Source: Haliclona indistincta
Taxonomy: Eukaryota > Porifera > Demospongiae > Haplosclerida > Chalinidae
DNA: 64,000 nucleotides
NCBI GenBank assembly: GCA_964017065.1
Contig: OZ024790.1
Coordinates: forward strand, 8,982,382-9,046,381
Direction of reading: 5' to 3'
Positions 26,601-37,173 of this stretch are shown here, piece by piece. The notes under the pieces were generated by a model, which saw only the letters and a program-made list of their open reading frames with translations, made no database searches and was not told the origin of the DNA. The position numbers were made by a program, and so were the translations under genes. Within the stretch, counting starts at the first letter, position 1, and every line of letters starts with the position of its first letter.

Positions 26601-29600
26601 GTGCAGGCCCTAACAACCATTAACTTATGCAGGAATGCACACAGGGTGGTGCTATGTTATCATGAACAAGCCCACAATGACCACAGATAACATTTATTCA
26701 TAACATCGTGGTAACAAGTGCGTATTCAGCTAGACACGCACAGTAAATTCCAACGGCTAGATGAAAGATTCTTTTGCATAACTCGATAAAAGTCGATCTG
26801 TGTTCATCGAAATCTATTCAAATTTGGAATAAATTATAGCTTCTACAACACGTGCTCTAGACCGTAACAGAGAGATTTTTCAAATAATCCGCAAACAACA
26901 TGTCAAACAGTAATACTTCGATATGAAAAATCGAATTTCTTAGCTCTGCATATTGCGCATCTAAAAAAGCTCTCTGTTGCTGTCTTGCCCTGGCCAAGAT
27001 GCACATAATAGTGTGAACTCGGTTTCTACAAACAATTCAACGGTGAGTTTTATCGACTAGAAGGTGCTATCTTTCAATACGGCGCGGTTATATAGCCGTA
27101 CTGCTTCTAGCGTTCTGTGTTGCATAATAGACTACGCTCGTAGTAGCCTTTAGACTAGCGCTTGTTTTATTGTGACAACTATCATAGTTTCAGAGATATG
27201 AGTCCTTAGCAACCAAGCAAAAATTCGTGCGTGGGCGTGTGCCTGCACCCTTAAGGAAAAGAAAATTAGAAGAGAGTCAGGAGGAGACACAAGAGAGGTC
27301 GGATTGGAAGTTATAAAAATCATAAGAGGAGTTAATAGGTTTGAAGATAAAGATGTCATCTGCATAGAGCATGAGGTGGCAATTGAATGAGAGGAAGAGT
27401 TGAGTGATACCATTGACATATAAAATAAAGAGAAGAGGATCGAGAATTGAGCCTTGCGAAACGCCAGAGAGAACAGACAGAGAAGAAGAGGAGGAGCCAT
27501 TGAGACAGACAGATTGACACCTGTTAAGAAGGTAGGAATGCAGCCAGTTTAACAGGAGAGGAGGAAAGTTTTGAGAAGAGAGATGGTCAAGTAAAGGTTG
27601 GTGAGGGACAGAGTCAAAGGCTTTTTTAACACATGAGTAGCCGCCATCTTAATTCGAGGTCATCCCTACATATTCGACACTTCTTAAACTATACTCTCGC
27701 CTGTTACTGTGTATTACCGAGGCAAAACGCGATATAACCAAGTGTGGTTAATTTTACCGACCGAGCCTAGCGCCTTTACGCAAGCAGTGTCTAGACCACG
27801 GGTCTGGTCCCGTTTCGTCGACTGCCGTTTTGGTCCCGTTTCGTCGACTGCCGTTTTGGTCGACTCGACCAGTCAATTAATTAACGCCCACGCACTCACT
27901 CATGCAATTAACGCCCACTGGTTTAGGACGACCCTACCGCCGATCCTAGGCTTACCCGACGATCGTTATGCACTCTCCCGACGATTCTTAGTTAGGAAGA
28001 CCCTTCCGACGATCCTTAGTTAGTTAGGAAGACCCTCCCTACTTTGCACAGTTAGGAGAAGGTTTTTAGGGTTTTGGGTTTAGCTGTATGTTAAACTCAG
28101 TGCTAAAAACAAGCCTTTATAGTAATTCTGTACGCGCGCGATGACCTTTGAATGTCTGTCCTTAACGGGATTCGATATTTCGCCTGGTGATGAATTTTAT
28201 ACGTGCAAAGACACCTAAATCTGCTATCTGTCGTTGCCCCATCTTACAGTAGCAAGGAGATTGCTCGAAATTGTTACTAAAGTGACGAACCTGGAAACCG
28301 GCGGTGAAAATGGAGTTTCGTCATCTTCGTTTTCTTCTTCTTTTTTCAGCGCGCCTAGCGCCTTTACGCGAGCAGTGCCGAGACCAAAACACCCACGAAC
28401 AGTCGTGATATTCTCCAGGCAAGTGCCTTTTGAACTTTGTTTTTAGCGAAACGGCGATATAAATTCCGCGATTTCTCGATCGTGATCCATTGTCAGCTAA
28501 GTGTTAGACACCATTATTGTGATTGCGCAATACGCACGTGACCAAGCAGTGGTTAGCGCACGTGACCAAGCACTAGCTTGAGTATCTCTGCGCCGTAGGG
28601 ATCACGGAGAACATACATCTGTCTGGAGTCTTCAAAGAACGGTAAGCTCGTATAGGATCACAATTCTGCGCTTGCCAGATAATTACAACGGCCGTATGCG
28701 TACCTGTCTACAAACTAATGTGGGCGGGGCTCGTATGCACTTCATGCATGTATGTATGCGTAGGCGAGCTGATATGTACAGCATAACAATTATTTTTAGC
28801 TACATTGTAATAATAAAGAAAAGCCATCAACAACAGGAAAACTAAACCAATAGTGGAAACAAAGATGGATTAGTGCATGCATGATATTGAACTGCACTTC
28901 ACTAAAAAAGTAAAAAGGACACAAACAAGAAATTAAAAGATTTTTATCGAATTCAAATGGATGTAGGGTTGTGAAATCTACCACTGGTTCACAATGTAAA
29001 CTAACAAGGAACAAGCATGGAATGGTAACACAATTGACTTGCTAACAGACCATAGATCCCCCTACATCAGCGGCTGTACACAAGCTGAAAGTACGTCAAG
29101 TGTCAGCAGTCAACAGCAACTAGGTTAACCACCGCAGCCACTGATGTAGAGATCTATGGTCTGTTAGCAAGTCAATCGTGTTACCATTCCATGCTTGTTA
29201 CTTGTTAGTTTACATTGTGAACCAGTGGTAGATTTCACACTGAACCCTACATCCTTTTGATTTCGATAGAAATCTATTTAATTTCTTTAGGCAATCAATT
29301 TCGTGAGTTTTCACGTGACTACGGGGCGCGATTGCGCATGAAGCTGTTTACAGAGCTTTTTAGCTGCCAAAACTGGCGTGTTTGTCGTGAAAAGTCCTAC
29401 AAGCGACGGCTAATGCCTGCTACTCGTTGTTCTCGATGCTACTGACGGCATATTCTATGTGATTTATGTTCACGCAATGGTTCTCTTGTTGATTCGAGAC
29501 TGTTCCAGTGATGATGAACATCGCGATTGTAGCCAACCAGGTTGGCATTGCTCTAGGAAGAGTTTTAGCATGCTAGAAGCCTGTGAACATGGTACACGCT

Positions 29601-32600
29601 TGCTAACTAGACTGGTGACGTGTCGTTTGTTTACATTCCATTGTGCCACGAAAACCTGGCCTTAGTGACCAGACTTTATCCCCAGAAAGTCTGGCCTGCG
29701 AGACTAGTGATGACGAGTGTGTAGGGTCTGAATGCAGCTTAAAAAACATGCTGATATGATCGTCAGCCATTCGCACATGTCGCACTAGGAACAAAATATC
29801 TTAGTGTGCACTAATTCTCCCGGACCAAAATAACGGTGGCAGACCCTCCCAGACCACACCTCTTGCGCAATACGTATACGCACGTGACCAAGCGGTGGCA
29901 AGCGCACGTGATTGACCAAGCACTAGGCAGTTACTCCATAGATGTTACAGTAATGGATAGGATGATAAGATTTCCTCCAAATCAATACGTGACGTCACGT
30001 CGAGGTGGTCGATGCGCATTACCACGCGTAGCAGCGATTACTAATTAGCAGCAGATGAGCGGGGTGTAGTTGTTTGTTCTGTACAGCTTTCTTTAGCTGT
30101 CTTTGTACTACGATGGCCGGTAGGGTCACCGCTTACCGCCTCCGCTGCCGCCGCCGCCGCCGCTACCATCAGTCGCGTGGCGCGGGTTAGTCTGGCCGCT
30201 GCCCCTCCCCGCCTATTGAGTGGGTGGTGGACTGCGTGTAGGGTCTAGCAAACATGAAACATTGCCATTCATCGATTTATAATGAATATTAATCGTGTAT
30301 ATGCAATTAATTATTGCAATGATAAGCGGGGATTCCTCAGCGTCATTGTACCGCACGAATTGCCTCACTCTACGCTGGTTTAAGCGATCTATGCTTGAAA
30401 CGTGGTAGACTATTTTCGAGAGCATCGTCAACAGTATGACTGTTAGGTTTCACCCACCGTAGCTGTTCTGCCATAGCCTGTAATATTTTTCACGATCAAA
30501 CCCTGCCCATGATCCATGAATATTACTGCTCAAGATCTTGAGCAGTAGAATCTGATTGGTCGGTTGGGAAACTATGAATGGCAATGTTTGCTAGACCCTT
30601 CACGCCGTTCCTACCAACTCAATAGGCGGGGAGGGGCAGTGGCCAGACCAGGGGCGGATACAGGATTCGAAAAAGGGGGGGCCAAACGGTGGAGGGGGGA
30701 AGCAATGAATGCGCGCGCTTGCGCGCGAGCGATTTTTTGAAAAATAGCTAATTAATATTCATTAGAATACGTCATTTTAAACTGCGTTCGCGGTAGCCTG
30801 TAGCTGTTGGAGAGCAAGACAGACCGCGAAACATGGTTATAGACTTGAGATAGGTTATAATTTTACTACAGGACAGCAGCGCAGGTCCAGAGAAATCGTG
30901 TAAGCAAGCTATGGAAGCGAGTCAGTCTCGCTCGTGGTATTATTATTATTGAAAAACACACCACATAAGGTGTACATGTAGATTTAAAATTAATGTTAAT
31001 CAGTAGCAATTTTCCTTAGCATTAAGTCAATAGGAGAGCTTCCCTGACAAATGTTAACAGTGCTTGATGACAGCAGGAAATCTCTTAATACTATAGCACA
31101 TCTCTCGTCATCAGTGGAATATTCTTTTAAATAAGTTCGACCACAGAAAATATTGTGTCCAGAGAAAGTATAAGCCAAATCTTCGTTAAAGATCAGTTTG
31201 ACCAAAGTGTTTGAGTTGTTTTTTGCATTTTTGATAAATTTAAGCGATCTTGAAGAAACCAAGTTATAAATACTTTGGACTCTAGCACATCGATGCAGGA
31301 TACCGGTATGCGTTCTACGAGGTAATCTCCAGATACGCCGCAGACAGTTGTTTAATACAACCTCTAAACTCCTTAGACCAGGAGAAGAAATATTCCAAAG
31401 TTCGCAACCATACAGAGCTAGACAATATGATGAAAACAGATATATCATAGGAATCGGTCCGATGTTTGGAAAAGTAGAAAATAAGCTATTAGCAGCCCTG
31501 GATAAATAACGAGATTTTAGCAGAATATCTTCATCGTCACAGAGATTATACTTTAGCTTGTTACCCAAGTGCACGACGGTATTAGAAAATTGGAGAGACG
31601 AGTCACAGAAGAGGAAATTAGAATTAATATTGTCAAAATCAGATACACCCAAACGAAAATTAATAAGCTGAGTCTTGAGAGGATTGAAATGTAGACCAAG
31701 ACAACTACCATGTGATTCACAAGTAGCAAGAAGGGTGCGTAATGCAGAGGCAGAAGGTGCCAAAAGCACTATATCATCTGCGTATGCAAGGGCGCCTGCA
31801 TAATGGCTATTCCAAAAACAACCAACTCCAGTAGACTCAAGCTTTAAAAGCAGCTCATCTAGATAAATAGAAAACAATACAGGTGACAAAACACCACCCT
31901 GGCGAACTCCATTGGATACTGTGAAAGGAGAAGAGAGAGCATTTCTCCACCTCACAGATAAATTTTGCGTAGAGTACCAAGAACTTAGCAAACGAACCAC
32001 AGGCAAGGGAAGACCACGTGACACAAGCAGATCAAACAAGATATCATGTCTGACAAGATCAAAAGCCTTGGAAGCATCAAGAAAACATGCGAATACAGGA
32101 GATCCATTGTGGATGTATTTAGCAACTATCTGCTTAAGAACTCCAGTACAGAGAGCAGTTGAAGAACCATTTTTAAAACCAAATTGGAAATCACTGGTGA
32201 CTAAAAAGTGAGAGTAATCCAATAAGATACACCACTCAAGGATCTTACTAAGGGTGGACGCCAGAGCAATAGGCCTATAAGAATCTGAGGAAGAAGGATT
32301 TTTACCAGGTTTAGGAATAGGCACAAGTACACAATTAACAAGTTGTGCAGGAAGAAAGCCATGGCGCAACAAAACAGAGAAAAAGTTAGCAAGTGGTTCA
32401 GCAATTACAGGGGCCGCAATAATAAAGTGATTGGAAACCAGGCTAGAGTCATCTTTCTTATCTCTTTTTAAGTGCTGGATAGCGTCTAAGACAGTCTCAA
32501 AGGAGAAGGCAGAAAAAATAGGATTATCTAAGGACTGACCAAGTGAACCAGAATTGGAAGAATGACACGCATGTTTGTTTAAAGTGATAGATAGTTTATC

Positions 32601-35600
32601 ACGGAACAGCTCAGAGGTAGCTTTATCATCAATAACGCCATCTATTCGATGATGAGATGATGCCTGTGAAGTGCTTTGAAATTTTTTGACATTCTGCCAG
32701 AAATCTTTTTATTACGAATAGAAAAAGCTTTTGCTAGTTTTTCACGGGCAATATGCTCTCTTCTTCGCTTGAGTCGACGAACTTCATATTTATAACGAGA
32801 CTTTGATTTTTTCTTAATAACAGCAAGAACACCTGCAGAAGGGGAACCAGCTTCTAACCAAATCCTATACCAAAAATTTGCTTTATCTCTTAAATCTTTA
32901 GCAGCATCATTCCATCCAGGTACTTTGTGTTTGCGAACGGTAGGAGGAATAGAGGGTAAAGCATTGCAAGCAGCAACTGAGATACAATTCAAGAAGGATG
33001 TAAGGTACTGAGAGATATCAGCTGAGTGAACTTTGCAATGAGGATTACAACAGCAGAAAACTTCATCGGGGAGCACAGGAAGATTAGAGACAATGGAGGC
33101 AAGAAACTGTTCAATATTATAATTATCGACCTGGGCCCAGTTTGTAGAATGAGAATGAGTATTAGGAATCTGAGGAGATTTAACTGGCAAAGAGGAAGGA
33201 CAGATATCAAAAACAATAGAAATAGGAATATGATCAGAAAGATTGGAACCGTATAACAGAGGAGAAGCGGACATGGTTAGCGAAGCAAGAGTAGAGTCAC
33301 AAAAGAAATGGTCAAGCCACGAGGTTGAATTGTTAGCATCAGAGAAAAATGTGTACTCAATTGATGAAGCTGGTAAATGGTCAACACAGACTAAGGCTTT
33401 GTCAGATAAAAAATCCGACAAGCAGGAAGCACGAATAGAGGGCACTGATAAATCGACATTGAAGTCACCACCGATAACCAAGTGCGATAACCAAGTCTAC
33501 AGTGTTTAGTATGCGTTGCTGTGCATGCTAAACACTGTAGACACGCCCAGTTTAATTGTGGTTAGCACTGATTGGCTTCTGATTGCATAACTAAAGCGTT
33601 GCTGTACAGTAATCCTGTATACATGCATCCTGCAGTTGCTGTGTTTGTGGAATGGTGGATAGTGTCATTCCACCAAGGCATCTGCACCTTAGGTGCTATT
33701 TTTATGCCTCGGTGGGCGGAGCCACGGGGCATACAGTAGTCGTGTTGTGTGTCTGTCTGTCTGTCACTCCGTCTGTTACTTCAGTATCTTAGCGTACGCT
33801 GAAAGTTAAGCTTTGGAACTGGCAATGCAAGTAGAACATGATATTATCTCGCTTTTGAACATGTGAAAGTTGTATACGAAGCTTCGTTCTTGAGTTATGG
33901 CGTGATTTGCTTACTTTGTTTGCCGTTGCTGGCGATCTGGACTTCTCGAAAGGCAAAGCTGTCCACAGTTGACTGCCTAGAAGCTGATAGGTTAGAATTT
34001 TACTACAGGATAGCAGCGCAGATCCAGAGAAGTCGTGTAAGCAAGCTATGGAAGCTATCTAGCTCGTGGTATGAGTGCGCTGTGCTAAACACTGTAGACA
34101 CGCCCAGTTGAATTGTGGTTAGCACTGATTGGCTTCTGATTGCATAACTAAAGCATTGTGACTGCTGTACAGAAATCCTGTATACATGCATCTGTAGTTG
34201 CTGTGTTTGTAGAATGGTGGATAGTTGTGTTTGTTGATATTTGTAGCAGTATTCTCACAACAATGAGTGCAGTAGTCTTGTTGCAGTATACTTTAACTTG
34301 TTTCTACTGCAGCTTACACTTTCATGATACTGTTTTGATCCTTCTGTGAATCTACTGCATGCATATATACGTGCTGTCATAATTATGCATCTGCTAATTG
34401 AATGCCATACATGCTACATGTACTGCACCGAGGCATCTGCACCTTTGGTGCTTCATTAATTAGGCAAACGGGTAACTGTCCCCTTAGCACGCATGAACCA
34501 CTGTCAGCCTCCTCAGATCTTTAATGCCTTTTCTCTCTGGCCCCAGGATTTAAACCAGAGTCCCTTGAGTTGTAGGCCCAAGACTAACCACCAGGGCACC
34601 CACACACAAACACACACACACACACCTGATGATGGTATATCTGGTCCTCTATCAGGAACAGTAGATGGTCTCTTTTTAGAGAAAGACTCTGAAGGACTAT
34701 TGTGTGAGGAGAAACAGTGAGAGCGAGGAGAAATAATTATTAAGAGTGACAAAGAAACTACACAGAGCTAACTCATGCTTCTGTTGACGGGTAGGAGATT
34801 CTCCCTTCGGAGCAAAGTGAACAGGTGTGGGGTGATGTTGCTGCTGCAGGGGTGGCGGCTGAGATTGTGGGAGAGGAGGAGCAGCCTGCAGGAACATGTG
34901 ACAGTTACACACAGTCAACAATAATAGCTAGTGTATGACACCCACACACCCACCCCCACACACACTCGAGTAAACACATACTTTCAAGGTGTTGATGCAT
35001 TTTAGGCCACGCGTTTACAGAAAATATCTAGGTATGCGTATCTGTTGAAAATGAAAACAACTATTTAGTGCGATGACGCATATCCGGAGCAACGCATATT
35101 TTTAACATGCACACATAAAGTAAGTTGAGAACTGAAACGATTCACATAATGAGTTATTATGTGATGATACATCTGCCATGGATACAGTATACGAACAGGC
35201 CGGAATCAGTAACACAACCAAGCATTACAAGCAGCACTGAACAGGTGGAGCAATGAAATAGGCGCTCAAAATGTAGCTCAGCTCTGAAAACGTCACGTCT
35301 TCACAGGACTACTATACATTCAGTGAACAAGTAGCATACAGTGTTTTATGACAATTTTTTAGCACTGAACAGTAAGACACAACAGGCATAATTATTTTTG
35401 ACACAATTATACGTATGTATGCACATAGATGAACACAAATGCTTAACCCTCAAGACTCCAGCAGACTGTGCACAGGTAATGAGACAAAAAAACATCACAT
35501 CATTTATAGCACCCTCCCTCTCTCACTCACAGCTGAAATAGACTCCAGGTCAGCTATGGAAGATGACAAGTCATCAAGTAGATTATCAGAATCAGAATCT

Positions 35601-35611
35601 GTACTCATCAT
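20189..35611 (-). CDS. MRL-family adaptor (RIAM/lamellipodin/Pico-like), RA-PH protein, 3' end not identified
   Basis: Eight minus-strand exons fit in phase: 35611-35531, 34885-34773, 34696-34626, 22505-22164, 21955-21834, 21310-21074, 20543-20433 and 20338-20189 (409 codons, open). The N terminus is acidic (STDSDSDNLLDDLSSSIADL), as in the talin-binding region of MRL proteins. Exons 2-3 are Pro/Gln-rich. Exon 4 has a basic stretch and the Ras-association domain, which ends in exon 5 with the MRL hallmark RSLEDHECVMDVYNNW. Exons 6-8 form the PH domain (ELEGYLHLKDGYESKWRKVY, APTDFCLALR, FLSWYAGIRLATHGKQLYANY). Family role: links Ras/Rap GTPases to actin assembly and integrins at the membrane. 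Intron 3 is about 12 kb and loaded with mobile elements. The exon 2 donor (gttagc) is weak but keeps phase. The C-terminal Pro-rich region was not found; linkage of exons 1-3 to 4-8 is inferred from phase and content. Confidence 0.75.
20571..20643 (+). repeat. (GA)n microsatellite
   Basis: Uninterrupted GA dinucleotides for about 70 bases inside an MRL intron (between the two PH-domain exons at 20433-20543 and 21074-21310). Confidence 0.97.
23155..23274. mobile_element. 120-bp MITE with 22-bp terminal inverted repeats
   Basis: Ends ataacgctgtgtctacagtg(cc) and its exact complement. The interior is itself nearly palindromic, with ccggtaccggc twice. No coding capacity. Confidence 0.8.
23325..23400 (+). 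repeat. tRNA-derived SINE-like sequence, copy 1
   Basis: Contains an A-box-like part (gtggttcagcggtttagcaa) and a B-box (gttcgattc at 23382-23390) at tRNA-like spacing, but no good acceptor stem. Related copies lie at 24192-24275 (minus) and 61500-61580 (plus). Confidence 0.65.
23850..24421. mobile_element. Element with ~70-bp inverted ends
   Basis: The left end reads ttcgcctactcccacttcgc onward through cagccccaaagggacgtttt; the right end (24350-24421) is its near-exact complement. Between them are Gly/Cys-type words (gggccttcggccctt, gatcgtcgggaggg) repeated several times, an aaaccctaaaccctgaaccc stretch and the minus-strand SINE copy. A partial copy of the same internal words recurs at 27920-28090 and 61580-61665. 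Confidence 0.7.
24192..24275 (-). repeat. tRNA-derived SINE-like sequence, copy 2
   Basis: Read on the minus strand: ggtggcgcagcggtttagtg (A-box-like) then gggttcgattcccgc (B-box with full T-stem). It is the best preserved of the three copies, yet pairing of an acceptor stem is poor, so a functional tRNA is unlikely. Confidence 0.68.
24430..25869. other. Intronic stretch without recognised gene
   Basis: Lies within the long MRL intron. Apart from a GAAA-type microsatellite at 25422-25464, I recognised no coding exon, RNA gene or inverted-repeat element here. Confidence 0.6.
25870..27630 (-). mobile_element. Non-LTR retrotransposon (LINE) fragment, interrupted
   Basis: Minus-strand reading gives a reverse-transcriptase piece at 27630-27255 (FDSVPHQPLL, LSGVSQGSIL, LYADDIF) and the C-terminal part at 26594-25900 (LNPSKCKYMFF, YLKYLGVFL, RPILEYCSPVWSP). 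Frames are broken by small indels. The two parts are separated exactly by a TTAA-flanked insertion (26595-27254). The endonuclease region is missing. The clade is CR1/Jockey-like by appearance only. Confidence 0.78.
26595..27254. mobile_element. piggyBac-like non-autonomous element flanked by TTAA
   Basis: 652 bases (26599-27250) begin gggtgcaggc and end gcctgcaccc, each bordered by TTAA (26595-26598 and 27251-27254). Removing the insert and one TTAA restores the LINE coding order (SSNFLFL then NPSKCKYM). TTAA target duplication with short inverted ends is the piggyBac hallmark. No transposase frame inside. Confidence 0.82.
27880..28110 (+). repeat. Dispersed repeat copy (gatccttag / agttaggaagaccct words)
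   Basis: Contains repeated cgacgatcctta and agttaggaagaccct words ending in ggagaaggtttttagggttt, the same vocabulary as 23440-24140 and 61580-61640. No coding capacity. Confidence 0.6.
28545..29290. mobile_element. Foldback element, copy 2 (inverted orientation)
   Basis: The complement of the unit at 7872-8735: long inverted arms around 29040-29160 (catagatccccctacatcag against ctgatgtagagatctatg) and the tail region at 28590-28790. It carries more substitutions than copies 1 and 3. Confidence 0.75.
30186..30655. mobile_element. Foldback element with ~85-bp arms
   Basis: The left arm (ctggccgctgcccctccccg through gggtctagcaaaca to 30274) pairs with the right arm (30570-30655). Spacer is about 300 bases, AT-rich, with a short palindrome ctcaagatcttgag. 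No coding capacity. Confidence 0.75.
30955..33490 (-). mobile_element. LINE retrotransposon, 5'-truncated, one frameshift
   Basis: Minus-strand frame 33481-32642 carries most of an AP endonuclease (GGDFNVDL, SWLDHFF, LSDHIPI); frame 32372-30996 carries the reverse transcriptase (YRPIALAS, FLDASKAFDLV, NGVRQGGVLSPVLF, ALAYADDIVLL). A one-base change in the A run near 32680 (aaaaaattt on the minus strand) shifts the frame; the intervening codons are open in the second frame. The 3' end is a TAA/AAT simple repeat at 30940-30952. The N-terminal end of the endonuclease is missing. It inserted into a repeat whose uninterrupted relative is at 34009-34110. Confidence 0.85.
33497..34110. repeat. Dispersed repeat, duplicated segments
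   Basis: The segment acactgtagacacgcccagtt to gcttctgattgcataacta occurs at 33530-33598 and 34089-34150. The word agcagcgcagatccagagaa followed by gtgtaagcaagctatggaag occurs at 30870-30930 and 34012-34060. A 13-bp hairpin (ctacagtgtttag / ctaaacactgtag) lies at 33497-33540. The words gcctcggtgggcggagccac and caccgaggcatctgcacctt mark another repeat at 33660-34460. No gene recognised. Confidence 0.65.
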
Positions 35612-36647
35612 CTTCTACACAAAGAGACACCAAAACAAGGTAGTTGTTAGCTAGTGCAGTAGATATTATATAGACAATAGAGTTTTTAATAGTTGTTTAC
35701 GTCACACGGCTGAACGTCAACAGCTATAGTACAGTGATGTCACCACTTATTTTGTACACACGAAGTAGGCAATAATAAACAAAAACACTCCATTTGTTAC
35801 ACAACATCGTTTCTAAACAGAATAGCTGTGGGACTAGTTTCCACTAATCATAACAATGAAACCGACTATTGACTGAGGCCTTTTGTTGTTTTGTAGTTTT
35901 TCACAAGTGTTTTTACCAATTGTGTGATGACTTTAACTGTTATTATTCTCAAAGCCAATGCTTATATAATAAGCTGCTACATAATAATAATAGCTTAGCT
36001 ATGAGTGTTTGACCAATCGAATCGCCAAGTTGCTGGGATATGATTGATAATATTATTCATAATAACTGCTGTGTAAACAAAGTCAGAATACAAGGTGAAT
36101 GATGACTGTGTAAACTGATTTGTTTTTGGTATTGTGAACCTAGAGCTAGAAGGCTGCTGCTGATGCGGTAGGAGCTAGTAGCGGGTGCAGAGTAGGTTGA
36201 TAGTGCTGTAAAGTGCTGGATAGTGTCGAAGAGGCAGTGAGGGAGGAGCTGGTTAGTGGTGATCGAAATACTGTAACAGTAGTAGATATTGAACTACATT
36301 TAACTTGAAAAGAAACAAGGGCCACAAACAAGAAAATTAAAATTAGTAGATTTCTATCGAAATCAAAATGATGTAGGGATGTGGAAATCTACCACTGGTC
36401 CATCAACAAGGAACAAGCATGTATGGAATGGTAACACAATTGACTTGCTGACAAACTGTAGATTCCTATATCCGGCTGTAAAATAAACATTGTGTCAGAT
36501 TACCAAATACTTTTTTACAGTTCATCCAATTTTTCATTTCTACGTGTACAATTGTTACAAGGAATCAGAATTAATGTCCACCTACAGCACCTAGATGCTT
36601 AGTAAACAAACTACCGGTATATCAGATGTAATAAAACAAATTCTAAA
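35612..36647. other. Upstream region of the MRL gene and foldback fragment
   Basis: No gene recognised. 36305-36484 is a decayed foldback arm (acaagaaaattaaaa, aaggaacaagcat, gacttgctgac). 36485-36647 resembles the FReD-flank spacer seen before the other vasa fossils (agcacctagatgcttagtaa). Confidence 0.6.
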
Positions 36648-36953
36648 CTGGTGATCGCAGTGGCAACGGATGAAGAGATGGATAGTGGTGACAGTGGATT
36701 TGGTGCCAGCAGTGGATTCAGTGGTGGCTTCACCAGTTCTGCCGCAGCCGAGGAAGAGTTGCTAACTGGCTGGCTAAGTTTTTGAACATGTACCACATTC
36801 ATCACACTAAACATTTCCCTGTCTATCACTATTTTATTTAACCAGTTTTTTTCAGTCATCAGTATATTCGACTTGTCATTGTACTCCCAAACTGTTATCA
36901 TGCATTCTCTTTTGCTAGATAATATTATTGAAAATATGAATGAATCATGGCAC
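36648..36953 (+). pseudogene. Fossil copy of the last vasa exon plus 3' UTR (V3)
   Basis: The best preserved fossil: codons for SGFSGGFTSSAAAEEE are still readable, followed by the UTR words tggctaagtttttgaacatg, gtcattgtactcccaaactg and gataatattattg. It lies 220 bases upstream of pseudogene A3. Confidence 0.85.
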
Positions 36954-37173
36954 CTTGTTGTTGTGTAGGTCCATCATGTGAGATGTGACGCTTTGTCTTC
37001 TTGTTTGTTGTTTTAGTTCCGATTTCAAGACTGATTGTTTCTGAACAATCACTATAGCGAATAGCGAATAGTGATTGATTTTTTGAACTTAATACATGTA
37101 TTGTTCTCTCTATATACTTGTACTTCTTCTATATGCTCTTGTTGTTGCAGAAAAACTGTGCTATCATTCAACT

